From the NCBI GenBank assembly GCA_002325245.1, contig DCRR01000003.1, positions 6,786 to 70,785 of the forward strand: a stretch of DNA of 64,000 nucleotides, given 5' to 3'. This DNA comes from Microbacteriaceae bacterium UBA1487 (GTDB lineage Bacteria; Actinomycetota; Actinomycetes; Actinomycetales; Microbacteriaceae). Made by a program: the position numbers and the translations under genes. Under the pieces are notes generated by a model. That model made no database searches. It had not been told where the DNA came from and saw only the letters and a program-made list of their open reading frames with translations. Positions 1 through 7,535 of the stretch are shown one piece after another. Each line of letters opens with the position of its first letter. Within the stretch, counting starts at the first letter, position 1.

Positions 1-1516
1 TGCTTCCCCACCGCGCGACCAGCAGCGGGATCCGCACCAGGGTCCGGTCGTCCGCGGGCTCGAGCGTCGCCGATACGCGGGCGCGCCCGCCTGCGAGCTC
101 GATTCCGGTGACGTCGTCGCCGAGTCCGGCCAGTTCGAGTTCGAGGTGCGGCACGCCGGTCGCGTCCTCGTCGCCGTCGATCAGTTCGGCTTCCAGAATC
201 CGGGGCCGCACGATGCGGGCTGGCGAGTCGAAGCGCGGCGCGGGTTCCGCCGCCGAGACCGTCGACATCGGCGCGAGTCGGCGCAGGATCTCGGTGAGCA
301 CGCGCTCGGTCGCATGACCGTCTGGCAGGTCGAAGTGCTCCTCGCGCAGCCAGCGGGTGTGCAGGCGAGCCTGCAGCGTCTCGGCGGAGTCGGGTCGCCC
401 CAGCGCCTCCAGCTCGGTGAGGACCCCGCCCCAGGTGCGGTGCTGGCGTCCGTGTGTCACGTCGCGGTAGTCGCTGTACAGTCCCCGCCGCTTCGCGTAC
501 TCCTCGACGTCGGGGGCGAGGAAGACGATCGGCCGGTCCAGCAGAGCGAAGTCGAAGGCCGCCGAGGAGTAGTCGGTGATCAGCACATCGATCGCGGGCA
601 GCGCGGGGGTGAGCTCGTTCAGCTCCCGCGGAGAGAGCATCCGAATCCGCGCGCTCCGGGCGGGCCCGTCCGCATAGTCGCCGAGCCCGAGCGGATGCGT
701 GCGCACCAGCAGCGTGCTGTCGCTGCGCTCGGCCCACGCCGCGATCCGGTCCCACTCGGCCGCGCTCGGAATCGAGGGGTCGGGTCGACCGTCGCGCCAG
801 GTCGGCGCATAGAGCACGACTGAGCCGGAGGAGGGCAGCGGCCCGATCGCCGTTTCGATGCGCTCGCGCGCCTCGACGCGGGCGGCGGCCGGATCGCCGT
901 GCAGCACGTCGTCGCGCGGATCCCCGGTGGCGACCACGCGGTGCGGTGCGATGCCGAAGGCGCTCACGATGCGCGCTGCCACCAGTTCGGAGGCGACCGG
1001 GAACAGTCCGATCGAGCGTCCCGCTCGGCGGTAGGCGCTCGCGATCAGCGCGCGGACGCGCGGGTGGTCGGGGAGCCCGCGGATGCGCAGTGCGGTCGGG
1101 GAGTCCAGGTGCAGGCGCTTCAGCGGGATGCCGTGCCAGAGCTGGACGATGAACGCACCGCGCGAGCCGTAGCGGTTGGCGTCGCCGAAGCCGTGCGTCA
1201 CGACGACGACGCGTGCGCGCAAGGTCGCCCAGAGACCGCCGGGGCCGTCGCGGCGCACCGTCTCGAAGCCCTCGGCTCGCGCGCGGTTGAGTTCGGCATC
1301 CGATCCGGCGAGCCAGATGATGCGGTGCGAGGCGCCGAGGCGCTCCCGCGCGAGCCGCGCGAGCGGAGCCGCCCCCTCGCCGAAGCCGATGCCCGAGCCG
1401 ACGACCCAGATCCGGTCGCTGCGCGGCACGAGCCACGCGGCAACGGCTCCGAGCCCGTAGAGCGGGAGCCGGAGCAGTTTGCCGGCGTTCCCGGCCGCGA
1501 AGGTGAAGCGGGCCAT
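1..1516 (-). CDS. CDP-glycerol glycerophosphotransferase family protein (partial, C-terminus off left edge)
   Basis: The minus-strand frame is open from an ATG at 1516 to the window edge (505 codons, no stop seen), so the gene is cut at its 3' end. Family hallmarks are a QLWHG motif near residue 125, APTWRDG near 237, a THP near 273 and LITDYSSAAFDF near 312-323. These match TagB/TagF-type enzymes that move glycerol-phosphate or a related group from a CDP-activated donor to a wall or membrane polymer. A hydrophobic stretch near residues 15-30 may attach it to the membrane. An in-frame GTG at 1525 is an alternative start. It is divergent from a second family member at 1609. The acceptor and donor cannot be read from sequence. 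Confidence 0.85.
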   Translation of the reverse strand, partial: MARFTFAAGNAGKLLRLPLYGLGAVAAWLVPRSDRIWVVGSGIGFGEGAAPLARLARERLGASHRIIWLAGSDAELNRARAEGFETVRRDGPGGLWATLRARVVVVTHGFGDANRYGSRGAFIVQLWHGIPLKRLHLDSPTALRIRGLPDHPRVRALIASAYRRAGRSIGLFPVASELVAARIVSAFGIAPHRVVATGDPRDDVLHGDPAAARVEARERIETAIGPLPSSGSVVLYAPTWRDGRPDPSIPSAAEWDRIAAWAERSDSTLLVRTHPLGLGDYADGPARSARIRMLSPRELNELTPALPAIDVLITDYSSAAFDFALLDRPIVFLAPDVEEYAKRRGLYSDYRDVTHGRQHRTWGGVLTELEALGRPDSAETLQARLHTRWLREEHFDLPDGHATERVLTEILRRLAPMSTVSAAEPAPRFDSPARIVRPRILEAELIDGDEDATGVPHLELELAGLGDDVTGIELAGGRARVSATLEPADDRTLVRIPLLVARWGS

Positions 1517-1608
1517 AATCGTCACGATTCTGGCACGGTCAGCCCTCTCGGCGGGAGAGGCCCGAGCGGTCTGGCACGATGAACGTATGGTGAATCCGGA
1601 GTTCCGTC

Positions 1609-2922
1609 GTGCCGCTGCTGCGTGATTTCCGGGCCGCCCGGCGGATGTTCCGCAACGCCTTGCGGTCCCGCCGGAATCGCCGCGAGATCGCGGAGCGGCT
1701 GGAGGGCGGCGGGTTCCCGGACCTCTCCGACAGCGGCATCGAGATCGCGGTCTACTTCGCCGACACCCGCGTGAATCTTTACCAGATCCGGCAGTGGTAC
1801 GCGCCGCTGGCCGAGTTGGCGCGGACGCATCCGGTGGCGGTCATCACGCGAAGCCCGGGAACCTCGCTCACCCTGCTCGACGAGGCCCCGGTGCCGATCG
1901 CGTACTGCCGCAGGGTGACCGACCTCGAGGACTTCGTCGAGAGCCACGACATCAAGATCGTCCTGTACGTCAACCAGAACATGAAGAACTTCCAGATGTT
2001 CCGGTACGGCCGCATGTGGCACGTGTTCATCAACCACGGCGAGTCGGACAAGATGTACATGACGACGAACCAGTTCAAGGCCTACGACTTCTCCCTGATC
2101 GCCGGGCAGGCGGCGCGGGAGCGGCTCTCGCGCAAGCTCTGGAACTTCGATCTCGATCGCAAGACGATCGAGATCGGCCGGCCGCAGGCGGATCACTTCG
2201 CCGGCGAGGTGCCCTACCCGCAGGACGACCGCGTCACGGTGCTCTACGCCCCCACCTGGGAGGGCGACCGTCCCGCGGCGAGCTACGGCTCGATCGCCAG
2301 CCACGGGGTGGCGCTCGCGCAGGCGGTGCTCGCCTCGCCGCGGCATCGCCTGATCTACCGGCCGCACCCGCGCAGCGGCGTCGTGGACCGCGAGTATCGG
2401 GCGGCGAACCGGGCCATCATCGAGGCGATCCGCGCCGCGAACGAGGCCGACCCGACGGTGCACCACGTCTTCGACGACGGGCCGAGCCTCGGCTGGCAGC
2501 TGGCCGCGGCCGACGTGGCGATCACCGACATCTCGGCCATGGTCTACGACCGTCTCGCGACCGGCAAGCCGGTGATCGTGACGCGTCCGCTCGCGCCGGA
2601 GGCCGACGTGGACGAGTCCGGCTTCCTCGGCGACTGCGAGTGGCTGACCGCTGCGGGGGCGCCGTCCGTGCTCGCGGCGGTGGATCGAGTGCTCACCGAC
2701 GCGAAGGCGATCGCGCGAGCCGAGCACTGGTCGACGCATCACTTCGGCGACACGACCCCGGGCGCCGCGACCGCGCGATTCCACGCGGCCATCGAGACGA
2801 TGATCGCCGAATGGGAGCAGCATGCGGTGCTGCACGCGAGCGATCCCCGCACCCACGAGCACGACCCGCTCGACGATGAGGTGGACGAGGAGGGCATGCC
2901 CTCCGAAGTCCAGGACGACTAG
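1609..2922 (+). CDS. CDP-glycerol glycerophosphotransferase family protein
   Basis: 437 residues with a GTG start; GGAG lies about 8 nt upstream. Motifs in order are NHGESDK (142-148), APTWEGD (214-220), RPHP (251-254) and DISAMVYDRLATGKP (307-321), the order seen in the GT-B-like catalytic domain of TagB/TagF-type polymerases. It is shorter than the full TagF polymerases and ends in an acidic His/Asp/Glu-rich tail. It probably adds one or more polyol-phosphate units in wall glycopolymer assembly at the cytoplasmic membrane face. It converges on the EcsC-like gene with a 4-bp overlap of stop codons. Confidence 0.85.
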   Translation: MPLLRDFRAARRMFRNALRSRRNRREIAERLEGGGFPDLSDSGIEIAVYFADTRVNLYQIRQWYAPLAELARTHPVAVITRSPGTSLTLLDEAPVPIAYCRRVTDLEDFVESHDIKIVLYVNQNMKNFQMFRYGRMWHVFINHGESDKMYMTTNQFKAYDFSLIAGQAARERLSRKLWNFDLDRKTIEIGRPQADHFAGEVPYPQDDRVTVLYAPTWEGDRPAASYGSIASHGVALAQAVLASPRHRLIYRPHPRSGVVDREYRAANRAIIEAIRAANEADPTVHHVFDDGPSLGWQLAAADVAITDISAMVYDRLATGKPVIVTRPLAPEADVDESGFLGDCEWLTAAGAPSVLAAVDRVLTDAKAIARAEHWSTHHFGDTTPGAATARFHAAIETMIAEWEQHAVLHASDPRTHEHDPLDDEVDEEGMPSEVQDD

Positions 2923-3764
2923 CTCTCCTCGGGGTCGCCCGCGGTCTTGCGGCGGGTGAGCGCGCGTCGAAGACCCCTCAGATCGGGCGTGCTCGGCAGC
3001 CGCTCGGCGATCTTCGCGGCGCTCCAGCGCGCGCGGGGGGCGACATCCACGGTCTCGAGGCTCTCCGGGAACTCGGCGGGAGCCCGGCCGAAGGCGCTGT
3101 GCGAGGAGCGGACGACGGCGCGGCCCAGGAGGTGGTTGCCGGTGCCGCCGATGACGGCGCCGATGCCGAACGGGACGGCTCGCCCGATGATCGAGCCGCT
3201 CTGCGTGACCGCGAACCGGCGCACGAAGGCGTGCTTGACCTTGTCGGCGACGAGTCCGACCGCCGGGCCGGGGAGGTTCTGCATGATGAGCTCGCCCCAG
3301 TAGACGTTGCGCGACGTGCCGCGCCCGGAGGCCTGCACCGCGAATTGGGTCAGCAGCTCTTGACCGCCGTTGCCGAGGATCATCGTCATGACGAGGGTGC
3401 GGGCGCGGTCCGGGTCGACGACGGGGATCCCGTGGATCTCGGTGACCGACTGCGCGAACAGCGCGCTCGCCTCGAGGAACCCGGCCGTCTCGGCGCCCGA
3501 GAGCATGAGCGAGGTGCCGACCCCGACAGCGGGGATCGCGGCGCTCGCGCCGACGAGCGCCCCGCCGCTCGTCACGGCGGTGAGGTAGCGGCGCTCGAGG
3601 ATCCGGCACAGCTCATCCGGGCTCGCGTTGGGCCGCGAGCGGCGGATCGAGCGGATGTGCGCCAGGACGACCGGCCGCTGGATCGACAGCAGCTTGTCGA
3701 CGCCGTGCGCGACCCGCGGGTGTAGTCCGTCGGCCGTCGTGACGGCGGGCAGTTGCGCGCCCAT
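2919..3764 (-). CDS. EcsC-like hydrophobic protein of unknown function
   Basis: 281 residues. The middle (about 60-90 and 190-220) is rich in Gly/Ala/Ile and hydrophobic, reminiscent of EcsC-family proteins; I make that assignment by general character only. The N-terminal part is basic (RSIRRSRPN) and the C-terminus basic and soluble. Its ATG directly abuts the stop codon of the ABC ATPase gene (TAG at 3767-3765, ATG at 3764-3762), so it is almost certainly translated from the same mRNA as the TagGH-type exporter and may serve wall-polymer export. No catalytic motif was recognised. Confidence 0.6.
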   Translation of the reverse strand: MGAQLPAVTTADGLHPRVAHGVDKLLSIQRPVVLAHIRSIRRSRPNASPDELCRILERRYLTAVTSGGALVGASAAIPAVGVGTSLMLSGAETAGFLEASALFAQSVTEIHGIPVVDPDRARTLVMTMILGNGGQELLTQFAVQASGRGTSRNVYWGELIMQNLPGPAVGLVADKVKHAFVRRFAVTQSGSIIGRAVPFGIGAVIGGTGNHLLGRAVVRSSHSAFGRAPAEFPESLETVDVAPRARWSAAKIAERLPSTPDLRGLRRALTRRKTAGDPEES

Positions 3765-4526
3765 CTAGACGCCGTACTCGGCGTTGTAGCGCGCGACGAC
3801 GTCCTTGATGGCGCCGTCCATGACGAGCGCGCCCTTGTCGAGATACAGGCCGCGAGTGCAGAAGCGCAGCAGATCACGCTCGCTGTGCGAGACGAAGAAC
3901 AGGGTGCGTCCGCCGGCGAGCAGCTCTTCGATGCGCGCGTAGCACTTCTCGCGGAACGCCTTGTCACCGACGGCGAGCACCTCGTCGACGAGGATGATCG
4001 GCTCTTCCAACCGCGAGATGACGGCGAACGCGAGCCGCACCTTCATTCCGCTGGACAGGTGCTTGTACGGGGTGTCGACGGATTCGTGCAATTCGGCGAA
4101 GTCGATGATCTCGTCGTAGCGGGCGTCGATTTCGCGACGCGGCATCCCGTGCAGCCCCGCGGTCAGGTAGACGTTGTCGCGCACCGTCAGGTCGTTGACG
4201 AAGCCGCCGGTGATCTCGATCAGGGGCGCTACGCCGCCGGCGACGGTGACGCCGCCCTCGTCCGGGAGCATGACGCCCGCCACGAGCTTGAGCAGTGTCG
4301 ACTTGCCTTGGCCGTTGCGGCCGACGACCCCGATCGCCTCACCGGGCGTCACCGCGAACGAGACGTCGCGAAGCGCCCAGAACTCGCCGGGGCGCGTGCG
4401 TCGCGTTCGGCCGGCGAACAGATCCTTGAAGTTGCGGCGGGAGCTGCGGCTGCGCTTGAAGCGGACCCCGAGCCCGTCGACGACGATCGTCCCCTCGACC
4501 GCGGTGGTCGTCTGCGTCGTCGCCAT
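3765..4526 (-). CDS. ABC transporter ATP-binding protein, teichoic acid/polysaccharide export (TagH-like)
   Basis: 253 residues forming one ATPase domain: Walker A GRNGQGKST (69-77), signature LSSGM (157-161), Walker B and D-loop ILVDEVLAVGD (178-188), switch His in VSHS. The VDEVLAVGD string and the SSGMKVRLAF signature are typical of the TagH/Wzt/RfbE group that exports lipid-linked wall polymers. It lacks the long C-terminal extension of Bacillus TagH. Its ATG overlaps the permease stop by one base (TGATG). With that permease it should flip a polyprenyl-linked polymer out of the cytoplasm. Confidence 0.93.
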   Translation of the reverse strand: MATTQTTTAVEGTIVVDGLGVRFKRSRSSRRNFKDLFAGRTRRTRPGEFWALRDVSFAVTPGEAIGVVGRNGQGKSTLLKLVAGVMLPDEGGVTVAGGVAPLIEITGGFVNDLTVRDNVYLTAGLHGMPRREIDARYDEIIDFAELHESVDTPYKHLSSGMKVRLAFAVISRLEEPIILVDEVLAVGDKAFREKCYARIEELLAGGRTLFFVSHSERDLLRFCTRGLYLDKGALVMDGAIKDVVARYNAEYGV

Positions 4527-5344
4527 CAGATCTCCTTCAGCACGGGTCGGATCGTGCGGCGGAAGACGAGGATGCCGATCCCGAGCACGACGATCGTGAT
4601 GACACCGCTCACGCCGACCGCGAGCCAGTCGAGTTGCTCGGGGAAGAACGCAGCGCGGTAGATGCCGAAGATCCCGCTGAGCGGGTTGAGCGCCGCCCAG
4701 CCCTGCAGCCCGAGCGGGGCGAGGTCGGGGAGTCCGTAGATGATCGGCGAGGCGTAGAACATGAAGCGCAGCACGAGCTTCGTCGCCCGCTCCAGGTCAC
4801 GGAAGAACACGACGAGCGGCGCGACGGTGAGGCCGATGCCGAAGATCAGCGTGGCCTGCATGATGATCGCCAGCGGGAACAGCGCCGCCTCCGGCTGCAG
4901 GCTGATCGAGAAGCCGAGCAGCGCCGCGCCGATCGCGAAGCCGGCGAGCACGGGCAGGCTGAAGGCGAACTCGATGCCCTTCGAGAGCACCAGACGCGCC
5001 ACCCAGATGGTGCGCGGGATCGTCGTCGATCGGATCAGCTTCGCCTCGCGCGCGAAGGCGACCGTGCTGTCGGAGATCGCCCCGGTGAACCACATCCACG
5101 GCAGGAGGCCCGAGAGCAGGAACACGATGTACGGGTCGTCGCCCACGCTGCGCTGGAAGACGAGCGTGAAGACGAAGAAGTAGATCCCCGCCATGACGAG
5201 CGGATCCAGCACCGACCACACGTAGCCGAGGAACGAGGTCGAGTAGCGGACCTTCAGATCGCGCGTCGTCAGGAGCCACAGCGACCGCGCATAGCGGCGG
5301 ACGCCGGTGCGCGGGCGCGCGAACGCGTCGGTGTCGGAGCTCAC
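4526..5344 (-). CDS. ABC-2 type transporter permease, teichoic acid/polysaccharide export (TagG-like)
   Basis: 272 residues with a GTG start. Six hydrophobic segments follow the ABC-2 pattern; the early motif RDLKVRYSTSFLGYVWSVLDPL (about 29-50) and the NPLSGIFGIYRAAFF region (about 215-229) are characteristic of TagG/RfbA permeases. A TAGATT hexamer sits 6 nt before the start (5351-5356), suggesting its own leaderless promoter even though the cytidylyltransferase gene lies only 37 bp upstream. It forms the membrane channel for the ATPase encoded next. Confidence 0.93.
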   Translation of the reverse strand: MSSDTDAFARPRTGVRRYARSLWLLTTRDLKVRYSTSFLGYVWSVLDPLVMAGIYFFVFTLVFQRSVGDDPYIVFLLSGLLPWMWFTGAISDSTVAFAREAKLIRSTTIPRTIWVARLVLSKGIEFAFSLPVLAGFAIGAALLGFSISLQPEAALFPLAIIMQATLIFGIGLTVAPLVVFFRDLERATKLVLRFMFYASPIIYGLPDLAPLGLQGWAALNPLSGIFGIYRAAFFPEQLDWLAVGVSGVITIVVLGIGILVFRRTIRPVLKEI

Positions 5345-5350
5345 GCCAAC

Positions 5351-5356
5351 AATCTA
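5351..5356 (-). promoter_or_regulatory. -10 hexamer of tagG-like gene
   Basis: TAGATT on the minus strand, 6 nt before the GTG start, the spacing expected for a leaderless transcript. The -35 is not obvious. Confidence 0.5.
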
Positions 5357-5381
5357 GTGGCGCGACGTCGCGCGAGCCCGT

Positions 5382-6098
5382 TCAGACGAACAGGTTGGCG
5401 CGCTCGAGGTCTTCGGCGAAGTCGATCTCGACCGCGTAGAGGTCGCTGATGTCGACCGGCTCGATGAGGACGCCGTCGTGCTCGATCGCGAGCTCGATGC
5501 CGCGCTCGAAGTAGTCCTGGTCGTCGACGCGACGCAGGTGGTGCATGAGCGCCGCCTTGTCGCTGCTCGAGATGTAGTTGATTCCGACCGCTTCGCCAAG
5601 GCCGCCGCGGACCTGCTTCGAGAGCTTCTGGATGAAGCCCTCGGCGTCGGTCGTGTACTTGACCTCTTCGTCCGAGACCTTGGCGGTGTTGACGCTGACG
5701 AAGCTGCGGTCGGCCGCGACGAGCGAACGCGAGCGCTTCAGCGCCTCGGGGTCGAACACGACGTCGCCGTTCATCCAGAGCACGCCGCCGTCCTTCGTGG
5801 ACTTGAGGGCGCGCAGGAGGCTCTTCGAGGTGTTGGTCTGGTCGTACTGCTCGTTGTAGACGAAGTCGGCCTGCGGGAAGGCCTCGACGATGTGCTCGAG
5901 CTTGTAGCCGACGACGATGGTGACGCGGGCCGACGGACCGAAGGCGGCGTGGATGTTGTCGAACTGCTGCTGCATGATCGTGCGGCCGTCGCTCAGCTCG
6001 GTGAGCGGCTTCGGGAGGGAGCGTCCGAGTCGGCTTCCCATGCCGGCGGCCAGGATGACGATGTGCGGCGCGGTCGTGTGCGCAGAGGTCTTCGGCAC
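5382..6098 (-). CDS. Phosphocholine cytidylyltransferase-like nucleotidyltransferase (LicC type)
   Basis: 238 residues, GTG start, AAGGGA ribosome site upstream. The N-terminal ILAAGMGSRLGRSLPKPL (about 14-31) is the nucleotidyltransferase signature, and MNGDVVFD (near 129-136) supplies the metal-binding Asp region. Length and motif pattern resemble LicC-type CTP:phosphocholine cytidylyltransferases and related sugar-1-phosphate enzymes. Next to CDP-glycerol-type transferases, the simplest reading is that it makes the CDP-activated alcohol used by them. The real substrate (phosphocholine, glycerol-3-P, another polyol-P or a sugar-P) is not determined by sequence. Confidence 0.8.
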   Translation of the reverse strand: MPKTSAHTTAPHIVILAAGMGSRLGRSLPKPLTELSDGRTIMQQQFDNIHAAFGPSARVTIVVGYKLEHIVEAFPQADFVYNEQYDQTNTSKSLLRALKSTKDGGVLWMNGDVVFDPEALKRSRSLVAADRSFVSVNTAKVSDEEVKYTTDAEGFIQKLSKQVRGGLGEAVGINYISSSDKAALMHHLRRVDDQDYFERGIELAIEHDGVLIEPVDISDLYAVEIDFAEDLERANLFV

Positions 6099-6311
6099 GG
6101 TGGTCCCTTCGTAGTGGTTGCAGGTCGGCGATCGCGAAAGTTCACGCGCTGTTCACCGACTGAAGCTGATTCAGGACACCTCTTTGTGCTGAAAGTTATG
6201 GTAAGGGCCGCTGTGTGTGCGCACGGAGCGAATCCGGGCTTCGTTCTCTGATCGTGATTTTGTGAGAGTGCTGAGAGTCACTCGACTGTGGGGTCTTGAT
6301 ACCGTTGCGTC
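6099..6311. promoter_or_regulatory. Divergent intergenic region between cytidylyltransferase and ABC ATPase genes
   Basis: About 213 bp separating two outward-facing genes, locally more AT-rich than its flanks. It must hold promoters for both directions. I see a short direct repeat of GTTCAC around 6140-6156 but no recognised operator. Confidence 0.4.
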
Positions 6312-7535
6312 GTGCCCGCTTCCCGTAAGAAACCGCGCGCCCAGGCGCAGTCGCCCGCGCGCCGGCCGTCGACGCCGCGAGCTGGCGCCGCACGACGCCC
6401 GGGGATCTCCCCGGCGGGACGCACGGTCGCCGAGATTCCGGAGATCGCGGTCGTCGAGCCCGCTGTCGAGCCCGCTGTCGATCCGGCGGTCGAGCCCGTG
6501 ATCGAGCCGACCGCCGAGCCGACCGCCGAGCCGACCGCCGAGCCGAGCGGCGAGGAGGCAGCGGAGTCGCGCGCTGAGCAGGTAGCTGAGCCGCAGGTGG
6601 ACCCAGTCGCTGAGCCGACGGACGAGCCGTCCGCGGCGCCGTCCGTCGATTCCGCCGCCGCCTCGAAGGCTCAGCGCCCCGGCAAGAGCCGTCCGGCGGG
6701 GAGGGGCGGCCCGCGTCGCGGCACCCGCGTCGCCAAATCGGGCGCGCCGCTCTTCGACGGGGTCGACCATCGGGTCGAGTCTGCGATCGAGGTCCACTCG
6801 CTGACGAAGCGCTTCGGCGGCGTCACCGCCGTCGACGACGTTCGTCTCACGATCCCGAGCGGGTCCTTCGCCGGGTTCGTGGGACCCAACGGCGCGGGCA
6901 AGACCACGACGCTGGCGATGATCACGGGCATGCTGAGGCCCGACCTCGGCACGGTGTCTTTGTACGGCGTCGACGTGTGGCGAAACCCGACGGTCGCCAA
7001 GCGGAACCTCGGCGTGCTGCCCGACCGGCTGCGCCTCTTCGACCGGCTCACCGGGGTCGAGTTCCTGCATCACGCGGGCGCTCTGCGCGGACTCGATCAC
7101 GACACGATCGTCAACCGGACGGCCGACCTTGCGATCGCGTTCGGCATCGAGCACTCGCTCGACCGGTTCGTGTCCGACTACTCCGCGGGCATGGTCAAGA
7201 AGGTGGCGATCGCGGCCGCGATGATCCACTCGCCGCGCGTGCTCGTGCTCGATGAGCCGTTCGAGTCGGTCGACCCGGTCTCGGCCGCCGTCATCATCGA
7301 GATCCTGCAGCGCTACGTTGCCGCAGGGGGCACGGTGATTCTCTCGAGCCACAGCATGGATCTGATCGAGAGGGTCTGCGACTCGGTCACGATCATCGTC
7401 GAGGGCAGGATTCTCGCCAACGGGCCGATGGCCGACGTGATCGGCTCGGAGACGCTCGAGTCCCGTTTCGTCGAGCTCGCAGGCGGCACCGACGCGGTGG
7501 AGGGCATGGAGTGGTTGCAGAGCTTCTCCGACTGA
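6312..7535 (+). CDS. ABC transporter ATP-binding protein with a Glu-Pro-repeat N-terminal extension
   Basis: 407 residues, GTG start. Residues 1-150 are low complexity: a basic Arg/Ala/Pro head, then repeated EPxV/EPTA units (about 49-79), then another basic stretch. The ATPase domain follows: GPNGAGKTTT (191-200), signature SAGMV (291-295), LVLDEPFESVDP (311-322) and switch His in SSHSMD. It pairs with the permease that overlaps its 3' end. An ABC-2 or bacteriocin/antibiotic-type exporter is likely, but no substrate is suggested. The extension, if translated as drawn, is unusual for a cytoplasmic ATPase. No good internal start lies close to the ATPase domain. Confidence 0.85.
   Translation: MPASRKKPRAQAQSPARRPSTPRAGAARRPGISPAGRTVAEIPEIAVVEPAVEPAVDPAVEPVIEPTAEPTAEPTAEPSGEEAAESRAEQVAEPQVDPVAEPTDEPSAAPSVDSAAASKAQRPGKSRPAGRGGPRRGTRVAKSGAPLFDGVDHRVESAIEVHSLTKRFGGVTAVDDVRLTIPSGSFAGFVGPNGAGKTTTLAMITGMLRPDLGTVSLYGVDVWRNPTVAKRNLGVLPDRLRLFDRLTGVEFLHHAGALRGLDHDTIVNRTADLAIAFGIEHSLDRFVSDYSAGMVKKVAIAAAMIHSPRVLVLDEPFESVDPVSAAVIIEILQRYVAAGGTVILSSHSMDLIERVCDSVTIIVEGRILANGPMADVIGSETLESRFVELAGGTDAVEGMEWLQSFSD
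6456..6548 (+). repeat. In-frame Glu-Pro codon repeats within ABC ATPase gene
   Basis: Coding repeat giving EPAV/DPAV/EPVI/EPTA units. The core is three perfect 12-bp copies of GAGCCGACCGCC at 6504-6539, flanked by degenerate copies. Such perfect tandem units are prone to slippage and length variation in multiples of four residues. Confidence 0.85.

Noticed and set aside
1522..3609. 695-codon minus-strand frame
   Set aside because: It runs antisense to the glycerophosphotransferase gene and in the wrong frame through the EcsC-like gene; low-complexity Arg/Asp content marks it as a shadow.
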